64,000 nucleotides of DNA from Haliclona indistincta. Its lineage: Eukaryota > Porifera > Demospongiae > Haplosclerida > Chalinidae. Both the position numbers and the translations under genes were made by a program. The DNA is taken from NCBI GenBank assembly GCA_964017065.1, contig OZ024785.1, positions 15,191,102 through 15,255,101 on the forward strand, read 5' to 3'. The notes under the pieces were generated by a model. That model saw only the letters and a program-made list of their open reading frames with translations. It searched no databases and was not told the origin of the DNA. Positions 11,612-22,700 of this stretch are shown one piece after another. Every line of letters begins with the position of its first letter. Within the stretch, counting starts at the first letter, position 1.

Positions 11612-12069
11612 ATGCCTATCAAAGACGTAAGTGCACTATTCCAGGTATATAAGGTAAAGTGGCCTATTTCCGGCCACTGTTTGGCTCGTTCAGGTTTGGA
11701 CGCACCGAGCGTCAAGACGAACGAGCCGCGAGCTCTTGCACTGCAGTTACTGATACTACTGGGTATACTCTTTCAGCAGGAGGAAGTTGGCGTTGAAGAT
11801 TCGATGCTTCTTGGCAGCAAGAATTACGTGCTCATTATCAAGCAGCAGTATGGAGGCAAGCTCATTTGGCCTATCCCATGATACCAAATCCCGAAGGCAT
11901 GCATGGGTTGGAAGATGGAAGAAGGAACATTAAAGCCTATGTTGATGTAATATCCTGCAAAGAAGTTATCGCATGCAAGTGCAAAACTGGATGTAAAACT
12001 TTACGTTGCAGGTGTAAAAAGACAAACTTGAACTGCACAAGAGACTGCACTTGTAACCATGAAAAGTAA
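11612..12069 (+). pseudogene. Relic with a Cys-rich CXC-type tail
   Basis: Two overlapping short frames (11612-11881 and 11866-12069) look like one coding stretch broken by a frameshift. The second ends in a dense Cys pattern (CKCKTGC, CRCKKTNLNC, CTC) just before a TAA. Such CXC-like tails are common at the ends of transposon-related proteins of invertebrates. With no core domain present I call it a relic. A small zinc-binding host exon is the alternative. Confidence 0.4.
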
Positions 12070-12269
12070 TTGTGTGACAATCATTTTTAGTTGTTCTAAC
12101 CACATTGTTTACAATGAATGTCGTTAAAAAATAAAAAATTACAATTAACTATTAAACAATGTTTCAGCTGCTTTGGCAGACAGCATATTTGAATTCAGCA
12201 TGAAAAATTGGGTCAGAAAATGCTATCTGCCAACTTTTCCTCACAAATGCCTCCAATGTGTGGAATTTT

Positions 12270-13060
12270 GAAAAAAAAGTCTAGTCTATTAGTTTTCCGC
12301 CGACGCGGAGTTCTGCCTGCGGACAGAATGAAAAATGCACCATTGGTGCGGGTTATGCCTCGGTGGATGTTAAAATTTGAGCATGTAATGCTATAACAGA
12401 GTAGGATTCATATTCAGCTGCCAGCATTCGAATATAGCACACTGAAGCAGAAGCAAAGATGCATAATTATGACAGCACGTACATATATGCATGCAGTAGA
12501 TCCACGGAAGGATCAAAACAGTATCATATGGAAGCTGTAAGCTGCAGTAGAAACAAGTTAAAGTATGACTGCAACAAGACTATTGCACTCATTGCTGTGA
12601 GAATACTGCTACAATGAAGCACCTAAGGTGCAGATGCCTCGGTGGAATGACACATTATCCACAAACACAACTATCCACCATTCCACAAACACAGCAACTG
12701 CAGATGCATATATACAGGATTTCTGTACAGCAATCACAATGCAGTGCTTTAATTATGCAATCAGAAGCCAATCAGTGCTAACCACATTCAACTGGGCGTG
12801 TCTACAGTGTTTAGCACAGCACAGCAGTTACACGCATACCACGAGCGAGATACCGTGCTGAAGTTAGCAGCACATTCGCGGGCAGCACATTCGTAGAAGC
12901 CATACAGTAACATTCTTGTGGTTAGTTGTACCAATTACTAAGGCGCAGTTAGCGCAAAGCATTGCGCAAGAACAGGCAAACAGCAAGAATAGTTCGTCGA
13001 CATCGAGCAACATGTGAGACTGCAGTGGTAAGGATAAAACCTGTGTAGATGGGGTAGTCT
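12270..13060. repeat. Degenerate copies of the CACCGAGGCATA MITE family (family M)
   Basis: Family phrases occur at 12300-12366 (CGACGCGGAGTTCTGCCTGC, then ATGCCTCGGTGG) and 12600-12860 (GATGCCTCGGTGGAATG, GCAATCAGAAGCCAATCAG, TGGGCGTGTCTA). These also occur in the copies at 27-35, 44.5 and 61.4 kb. The copies here lack a clear right end. Confidence 0.7.
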
Positions 13061-13338
13061 CGCTTAATTTAGCTAGTTCTGGCTAAGCGAGAGTAAGATG
13101 CTGACTGTTATATGACTTGTGTAGATGGGCGTGTCAATGACTTAAATAATACAGTAATGTTGTAAAATTAATAATAAGCATAATTACTATGTGCTTCTTA
13201 TCTATTAGCTGTCAGAAAATGTACGAGGTACCAAGAGGTATGAATAAACATTCACGCAAACATTCACAATAGTATAATTATTCATTATCAGTGCTATACT
13301 CACGATGCACGATAGTGTGTGAGTAAGTAATAGAGGTA

Positions 13339-13505
13339 CAGTAGACCCTAGCTAATCAAAACAGCTCTGTTTCACAAGCTGTTCAATTAGAGATTTGTTC
13401 TGATAGAAAAATACGGACGTTAAAAGGTGATACATGTATTCACAACTGCATTCGGAAGTTAGCGAGGATCCTATTAGGGCTGTTTGGATTAGTGAGGCTC
13501 TACTT
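13339..13505. mobile_element. Short hairpin MITE, Tc1/mariner-like
   Basis: The ends CAGTAGACCC and GGCTCTACT, with the following 20 bp (CTAATCAAAACAG against CTGTTTGGATTAG), form an imperfect inverted repeat in ~165 bp. No coding capacity. Confidence 0.5.
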
Positions 13506-13729
13506 TATCTAATCTAATTCCTTGCCTGTATACAGCTATGCATATATGCTCCGCCTTATGGTGTGGCATTTGCAGCATGCAATTTGGGCTGATTCATTGA
13601 ACTTCTCATTTCTATTTGCAGTGGACTCTCAACAAAGCAATTGACAACAGCAGTGGATCTGATGACCAATCGCAACATTTTGTTAGGGGTAACTAACTCT
13701 GTGACAAACAAATACTATTTCAAATTCAA

Positions 13730-14795
13730 ACAACAAATTCGTTATCTGCGACTGACATCACATCTCTCTCACAAGTTCTATTTGGGCTGACTCTGTGAAC
13801 ATTTTACAGACAAACAAATACTATTTCCTCACTTAGCACACCTTCACCTACCCAGGAATATCTTTGGTTAACTCCTCCCACTTCCTGTTCTCCAACCCAA
13901 ACTCGTTATTTGCGACGACTTCATGATCACATCTCTCTCACAATTTCTATTTGGGCTGACTCTGTGGACATTTTACAGACAAACAAATACTATTTCCTCA
14001 CTTAGCACACCTTCACCTACCCAGGAATATCTTTGGTTAACTCCTCCCACTTCCTGTTCTCCAACCCAAATTCGTTATCTGCGACAGACTTCACATCTCT
14101 CTCACAAGTTCTATGTGGGCTGGCTCTGTGAACATTTTACAGACAAACAAATACTATTTCCTCACTTAGCACACCTTCACCTACCCTGGAATATCTTTGG
14201 TTAACTCCTTCCACTTCCTGTTCTCCAACCCAAATTCGTTATTTAATTTGCGACTGACTTCGCATCTCTCTCACAATTTCTATTTGGGCTGACTCTGTGG
14301 ACATTTTACAGACAAACAAATACTATTTCCTCACTTAGCACACCTTCACCTACCCAGGAATATCTTTGGTTAACTCCTCCCACTTCCTGTTCTCCAACCC
14401 AAATTCGTTATTTAATTTGCGACTGACTTCGCATCTCTCTCACAATTTCTATTTGGGCTGGCTCTGTCCTCACTTAGCACACCTTCACCTACCCAGGAAT
14501 ATCTTTGGTTAACTCCTCCCACTTCCTGTTCTCCAACCCAAATTCGTTTTCTCCGAACTGACTTCACATCTCTCTCACAATTTCTATTTGGGCTGACTCT
14601 GTGGACATTTTACAGACAAACAAATACTATTTCCTCACTTAGCACACCTTCACCTACCCAGGAATATCTTTGGTTAACTCCTCCCACTTCCTGTTCTCCA
14701 ACCCAAATTCGCGTTATCTGCGACTGACTTCACGTCTCTCACAATTCCTATTTGGGCTGGCTCTGTGGACATTTTACAGACAAACAAATACTATT
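13730..14795 (+). repeat. Left subterminal array of ~166-bp repeats
   Basis: Six to seven units are seen, each with TATTTGGGCTGACTCTGTG, ATTTTACAGACAAACAAATAC, CACCTACCCAGGAATATC and CTTCCTGTTCTCCAACCC. The unit starting near 14447 lacks the ~35 bp with the ACAGACAAACAAATAC phrase. Short frames across it (for example 13923-14204) are repeat artefacts. Confidence 0.92.
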
Positions 14796-14799
14796 TCCA

Positions 14800-16360
14800 T
14801 ACACTTAAAAATTAATGTCCATATTAATTAAATCCTTCTACTTTCTTTTTTATGCTATAATACATTTAGCGATGTAATGCCCTCTTCATGTTTTTACACT
14901 TGCTATGTGTATGCATACCATTATTGTACTTAGACTCGACTTCATTGATGTTTATAATTATTACAGCTGCAGACAGACATTGTATTTCATCTGTTTCGGA
15001 CTTTTTGGCCCTCATCAGTGCAGCGTAGCTAATAAAGCATCATAATTTGCATGGTTTTCTCTATCTAGTTGAAACCGATGGTCTGTTTTTAAAGCCTGCC
15101 AATTTAAAGCATGAAAGTCGGCCATTAAATAGGGCATGCAACAGACAACATGATATAAGCATTAGTATGCACCTTAGGTTGGTATGTCTTGTGGCATGCC
15201 ATTGAGTGATTTTTTGTTATGATAATCGCTTCGACATTTACAAAAATATAAATTAAAATTTTTATGACAGTGCATGAGAAAAGGGACCTTCTGCTGCATT
15301 TTATTTTCAAGTGTATGCCTGTAATCAAATGGCAGCTTCTCAGCTAAATGTAGCTCAATGACTTTGAAAGTTTCATACAGCAAGCAGGATGATCAAACAT
15401 TATAATAGAAACTTGTATCATCTTTCAAACTTGTATGAGAAACTTGTATCTTCATCTTGCAGGCTTTAAAAACAGACTAGTATGTATCCTGTTGTCCTAT
15501 GGTATACATACTACATGAGTGAAATGACAATAACAACCAGAAAAAATAAGTGATAACAGGAGCCAAGAAAATAAATTAAATTAATAATGCATAAATGAAT
15601 GAAGATACCGTCATAGTAGTGATTTGCCAAAGTAAGCAACCTATCATGCATGTAGCTGGATCAGAGCAAAAAATTAGTTACGGTTACCAGGTTGTTTGTA
15701 AATGTTGGGCTTGGTAAGCCAGCACTCATTGCTGCATTTCAATCTTTGGTCATTTCAGTGACTTACAGATCAAAACAAAATTAATTGTTATTGCTATTTG
15801 CTATTATCAGTAGTCAAATTTTTATATTGAACTTGTGTCTTAGCTTCACCATGGTACAATTGGTTTGTTACTAGCTAGTTCAAAGGTCCAGCACAAATTC
15901 AGATAGTACTTTTAACTGTTATTTATGTATCTCATTAACACATTTTGAATTTGTGCTATGCTATATACAACAGTGAGGCTTTATTTTATGCTTCTTGTAG
16001 GTCACTGTCTTAGCTTCACTATGGTACAATTGGTTTGTCACTAGCTAGTTCACAGGCCCAGCACAAATTCAATGATTACTCCGGCAATCAATTTCTAACT
16101 ACTATTACCAACAGTTCATGATTTTGAAAGCAATACTTTAGCTATTATAGTCACAATCACGGTTTGATGAGGTAATTAAAATTCCGAGATTGATCTTGTA
16201 AATTTTAGTCAACATATTGACTACGTAGTTATGGTAAAGGCTATTGAAGTTCTTTCTTCTTATAGATTTCTATGGCTTCATTATAGTCACAGTTACAGTG
16301 CCTAGTAATGAGCATGACCATTGCCTATAACAATAAATGAGAAAAATTAATAATAATAAT
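14800..16360. other. Non-coding spacer of the transposon; holds a ~60-bp direct repeat
   Basis: AT-rich sequence with no convincing exon. The block with ATGGTACAATTGGTTTGT and CAGCACAAATTCA occurs at 15838-15902 and again at 16007-16071 in the same orientation. Confidence 0.6.
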
Positions 16361-16361
16361 T

Positions 16362-16749
16362 ATGTCATGTGTGCAAACCTCTGGAAAAAGGATGTGGTCA
16401 ATGACTGAGGGTGTCACAATGACTACCTCTCCTAAGACATCACCCAGCACTCCACGCAAAAAATGTATAATCTCATGGTACTGTAATAATGGTACTAGAA
16501 GGTGTTTGCATTCTGATGGAATATTTTACCATGTCTTCTTGTTGCAGTGGCCAAATGTCTCAATTCTTCCCTCCTCGTCGTACTTTAAAAGAGCTTTCAG
16601 TATCTCCCTTAAGAAAAGCTCTCAATGTTGGCTGCATTATAGGTAAAATGATTATGCATGCATGTATTTTATAGTAAATTATACCTCAGCCCTTTTTACT
16701 GTGTCACGCACAAATCTTCTTGTAAAAGTACTTCCACTGCAGCAGTATT
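16362..16749 (+). CDS. Possible small spliced gene antisense to the transposase 3' end
   Basis: Three plus-strand pieces join in frame: ~16362-16478 (MSCVQTSGKRMW and SPKTSPSTPRKK), 16547-16642 (FPPRRTLKELSVSPLRKAL) and ~16672-16749 (ending at a TAG), with GT-AG borders and introns of ~30-70 nt. The product would be a ~95-residue basic, Ser/Pro-rich protein. The last piece overlaps the final minus-strand exon (16679-16736), and both strands read open there. At most one is likely real at that spot. It could be a small accessory protein of the transposon or chance. Confidence 0.3.
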
Positions 16750-19700
16750 AGAAGGATATTGCACCAATAATAGCACATGCTCTTCATTCGACTTACTCAT
16801 CAGATTTCCTGTTTAGAATAGGAAAGTCAGCGATCCACCAGTTTTTCCTGCTCATGGAGACTAATCCAATCTCTTCTGTTTTACTTATGAATGCATTTCC
16901 ACTAAAAGTGGGCATTAACACATCTTTTGGTAGTGAATTCTCATCTGTCAATAAAAACAACAACTTTGTTGCTAAAATAAACTGTGGTTTTATCTAACCA
17001 AATGGTTGTTGCAAATTTACAGATTCGTCTGAGTTGTTGCTCACTATGCAGTATAAACATCATAGCATTTATATTATATTATAATTATTATAATAAACTT
17101 AAGCATACCATCATAGTTGTCATCACATTCTTTCAACTTAATTCCTAATTCATTCAGTACAGTTAAATTACATTGGACATCATCACTTGCTGTAAGACTG
17201 CATGCAACTGTAATTGCCATAATAACAAACAGATACATATACCTCAGTACTTCATCCAACAACCACTTCCTGTTGTTCTGTATAATTATTTATATACAAT
17301 AATGTATTATGCATGTGATAATGATAGTTCTACCATCACTTCCTGTCCATAGTCTTCTTTTGAAAAGTCTGTTATGGAACTTTCCTTGCTTGAAAACATT
17401 ACAGTCTTGGCAAACTAATTTATTATAAATGGATTCATGTGGTTTATTATAGAATATAATGGTTAACAAACCTTGCATACTGGCACAACACTCTGCTCAA
17501 GAGCAGTTGGTGTTTTGACCTTTGACCGCAATAGTTATTATATAATAATGATAACCAATTTACCTTGATAATGTGTATTCCCCAGTTGTTGTATTGCCTC
17601 CTTTTGGTTTCATGCAGTGAAAACCATGTGCCAACTGCCTTCCTGGAAGAGAAATGAATGATGCATAACTATCATTACACGGCCAGGTATTATTATTTGT
17701 AATACTTGAAATTTTCTACTTGTTTCTCATTGTATGATCCAAAAGGATCGAACCACATAACCATTTTTCGGGGAATGTCAGCAATCTGAATAGTAAGATG
17801 TAGTATAATATGTTGCACATGTTTTGCTACAGTTTATTCATGCACTTACACAGATGTAGCAATTATTAATACTGAAGAATGGACAGACAATGAATCTGCA
17901 TTCTGATGGCAATCTCTGAATATGAATGTAAAGGGCATGTATTAGTACAATGTTACAGTGTGCACATGCCTGTGGCATATGATATTAATATGCATACCTG
18001 AATAGTGCAGCAGGGATTCAATTTGTCAAACTCAGCCGCTTTCTTGATGCCTTCACACTTTCTCAGGAGCATGTAATCCAATATTTCAATGAATCCGCTG
18101 CAGTCATCATCATCATCATCAAAAAACTATAGAACACACAAACGTACGCATGTGCACTAAGCATGCAACTTGAACTAACTGCAAGCTTCAGACTTTCTTC
18201 CACAGTTTTGTTTATACTTGCTCTCCATGCATGTAAACAAAAGTAGAGAACCTATAATACATGCATGCATGCATGAAATAGTTGCACATTTAAAGTTTAT
18301 TGTCTTGACACAAGCTCACTTGAGAATGAACATTTTTGTCTCTTGATGAAATAGCTAACAAGTCATTTGCATGAACAGCAAATCCACTAATTTCTAGTGC
18401 AACTCTTCTATCTTCAACAGACTCTGAAACATCAAGCAGGCTTGCAGTAAATTGTCACCCCTTATTACTTATATGCACTAAAGACAAAATAAGTATACCT
18501 GTTTCCTTTTCAGGAAGAGACGGTGGAACAGAAGTGACATTTGTCGCATATACTGGTACCTTTTTGAAGCACTACAATGAACAACCATGCACGCTTGCAC
18601 TAAACTAAATACCTTCTTGGATGACTTAATAAACTTCACTGGTGGAAACTCTTCATCACTAGATTCAGTATCACTATCGCTTAACTCTTCATCACTAGAC
18701 TCAACATCACTAATATCGCTTAATACCTCCTACAATTAAAGTGCATAATTATTTCAAAGCTTGTGTGTCTACGTATGTGAATGGATGTGACACTGTTCAT
18801 TTTCTCATACTTTCAACTTTTCCTTGTCTGATTGTTTCTTTCTTTTTATCACTACTGCACAAATTTCAATCCGAGCATTGCTTGCATCCGCCTGCATGTG
18901 AAGAATAAAAAGTGATTATAATAATGAATAATGAATGCATGCCTGAGAATACGACAGTGTCCAGTCATTTAAGATACACTTAACTGCCTGCAAAGTAAAT
19001 GCATATAAATTGTTTCATTTGTATAATTATAAGAATATAAATATTTACCATGCAAACAAAGACACCACAGTCACAGTTGTTTTCTTGTTTCGGTACCAAA
19101 TGGTCCTGTACAGAAATGTTCGCATAAGATTTTAAAATGTAATTGACTGACTATGTCCCAAAATTTCCATTCCCTTCTGCTAAGCTCCATTCTTCGAGCA
19201 AGATATGACCTTAAAGAGAGAGCATATAATACTATAAATACATGCAAAACTAAATAATTGATCAATACCAGATCCAGTTTATAGCCTCAGCATATTGACT
19301 TTTTTGCCGGGTGAGGGAGTCAAAAACACAAATTACTTTCTGCTGTACAAAAACAACCTACAAAATGCAAGGACTTTCCAATGTATGCTTGCATGACGTT
19401 AAGTAATATACCACTAGCATCCAGTGACTAGGACAGTGAACAGGGAATAGTATATGTTGTGTTATGTTTAAGTCAACTCCCTGCATCGTGTACACATGAT
19501 ATTGTGCATGTTAGATTGCTTCAAATTTTTGACCTTTGCAAAACGTGAGACACTGCTGTAACCTCTGCTTTTCATGCTTGGTAAGAACACAGGGTCAAAT
19601 AAAATTGCCTGTGGCATTAACATACATAATTTAAAAGTAATGTCTGTTTTAACTCAAAATACCTCTTTTCTATTAAGGAGCTGCCTTACATATTCACATA

Positions 19701-22700
19701 TGATCTGTAATCATGATTGATGATGTTATAACTATGGTAAATCAACAAGCATTACCTGTGAAGATAACCATCGACCTTCTTTTAATTCTGGAACATGAGA
19801 AATATTTTCTCTGACCTACACAGAATATAATCACTATATACAACATAGTTGACTGATGTAGAAAAAGTACCAGTCTTTGGTCTTCTTCTCCTACACCAAA
19901 GTGTGGTTTCTGGCAATAAAAGCATTGGGTTATAAACATGTTATGTTATGATACTGTGTCTTACTCCATTTCCAAGAAAGGATAAATCGCCGTTTAAGGG
20001 ATGTAAATAAACCTATTAAAAATATAATATTATTATTTTCATTAAAACTACATGTAGTACAAGTATAGTTTACCTGACTGTGAGTTTTACTGTACATCAC
20101 AATGTAAACATTTTTCTATTAGTATTAGAATCACAATAATGTATGATTTTGCTTAACAAAACTTACAGCAACCGTGTCTGTAGTCTGCCAATTCATTTCA
20201 GTTCTCTCTGTCACGCAAGTGTCATCGTACACAGTCCATCCATTGATATTGTTAAATACAATGGTATTGTCTGCATGGCATAAACAGACATTTTACTTAC
20301 AGCATACATAAATGCTAATACATACAATGTCCTCCTTTGTTTGATCCATAGTGCACCTACATGCAGTTATGTTCAATTTATGCATAGGCACAAGATACAA
20401 CTGTATGACTTACGACTGCACCAGCAATACTGTAAATAGTGAGTGGGTTCACATTGAGTACACTGGATGCATAGAAAATGATTTATTATCAGTATAGCAG
20501 CTATCTCACTGGGGAAGTAACACTGGAGTCCTAGTTCTGCTGGTTTCAATGCCGCGACGAACTACTAGAATCAAATGGTCTGGCAAGTTTAAAATTTCTC
20601 CATGAACGTTTAACTCACAACCACAGCTACAGCATTGACTGCAGCATATTTACAAAGTCTATAATAAATATTCACAACTTATTTAATCTAACTTACTTTG
20701 AACATGTATTAAGTAGTGTAGTTTCACGTACAATCGCTTCATCCAACAATTTAGAAATAGATGAACTTGTACCCTTGGGGGCATAAACATTAACAGCTGA
20801 TAAGGAGATTCTCTCCGTCACTGGTGGTGAGTCCTGCAAGCACAATACAAGTTACATTATTCCGTCGCATGAATGTGTAATTTTATCTCAATCACCTTAC
20901 AATATAGACACACTCCTGTTTTCCTAATTTCCAACGAAAACATATTTGATCCTGGGAAATCCTAATACGAGTCATGGATGTTTAAACGCTTGATGACTAT
21001 GCACATAATTATGTGCGTACGTACTTGGAAACCCGTCAGTAGTTGCTCCAACAGTGTCTGAAGGCCTTCGTCAGCATCATTTTGTCGACACATGCTTAAA
21101 TTTGTATTACTTACTGATGTAAGTACAGCCTAAAAGCAAATTATTGCTAATTGTGCATTAATTTTAATGCATTCACCATCAGCATAGAGGGATCAGCGGG
21201 TGAAGTTCCTTCCTGTAGATTTCTATGCAGCATTCTGTATTCCTGCTGAGTACTACTTAATTCTTCATGTGAGAAGCCTTTACATAAAATTTGTAAAGTC
21301 ATTAATAATAATTACTAATGATGCTAGATAGCTACCGCATGCATACCTTCCAGTAACAAATGGATGCTTGAAAGTTCTAACAACTGGAGCACTGAATTTA
21401 GCCAGCACATGTTGCTCATTGCTGGATTGTACAATCCGTGATTTAATCTTCTTCTCAGTCTGATCTCTAGTCCAGGTGGAACATCATCCTGTTAAAAGTT
21501 ATAAATTAATATAATACTTCAATCAGTATAAAGTAAAACGTACAATATTGCAAGGTGCTAGCGCTACTTCTGTCTTGGTACCATGTGCAGCATGATGAGT
21601 ATTTTTTGTAGCCGGTGCACTGCAGAGTGTACTTTCATGAATTGAGGTAGTTATTGGTGAATGCATAGCACCTAGATGGAGTTGCAGCTGAAAGAGCTGT
21701 TGACTTTACCTACAATTTGAATAAATTGTATAAATTATAATTATGCATTAATCACAACCTTTGCTCTTTTCTGAGCATTAGCAGTTTTTACTGCTGCAAT
21801 AGGTTTGGTCTCAAAGGAAGACATATCCTTGCCTGGAGCCTGCTGGTACATACCTAAACTTCTATTTAACCTCTTGTCTATCACAATTCTCCGCTTTCCC
21901 CATCTCTCTATTGGTTCTTTCTTCAGATTTGTAGTTTTTTTCTAGATTTGGGCATCTCATTAATGCACGCATGCGCGTGTGTGTGCATGCAGACCTGACA
22001 TGCACTCTTTAATGCTTTAGCAGAAAGCTGATCAATAAACTGCAGCTGTCTTCCACAAACTACGGTATATTGTTTAGCCAAGAATATGTCTGGTCTCAAC
22101 TTGTGGATGGGATGTTCAATAATTTTTACAATATAGTTCCATGCTTCAGCAGTGCCTGCAGTTCTTTCCTCAGCCAAAGCTCGCTGAGCAGGGTGGCAAA
22201 AATAGCATTACTGTATTTTACACAAAAACTTACAGATACATCAGCTTGTTCTAAACCAGATTCAACAGAAGACAACTGTCTCTTATGCATTCCTATTAAT
22301 AACAAGCAAATTGGGAATGTAAAAATTTGATTATTATATTATACCTCTCAGCAAGCTTGTCCACAATGGGCAAGTAGGGAGCCAGTTCTTCATAAGAGTT
22401 TCCATAAACTTTGGTGTGTACCACTGGTTAGGAGGGCAAGTGTCATCTCTGCAGCAACCAATTGTTTTCAAACGTTCCTCAAAGTATCTGCCGAATGGCT
22501 TAGAATCAACTATAAACTCTTGCTTATCTTCCCAAATTTCACTTGCATCTACAAAATCATTGTCGTCATCATTGTCATCATTTGAGTCAATCTTATCGTG
22601 AACTCCAAGGTTTTCAAAGGCTTTGCATAACCTGCTGTGTGCTTGTGTTACTTGTTCATCGACGTGAGAAGAATCAAATAGCGCTTTAATCGAGAAGAGA

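Noticed and set aside
13730..14795. CRISPR-like array
   Set aside because: Repeats of ~166 bp without unique spacers in a eukaryotic sequence are a satellite, not CRISPR.
17472..17915. A second Ulp1 domain in the C-terminal tail
   Set aside because: Some spacing resembles Ulp1, but the His, Gln and Cys residues cannot be placed.
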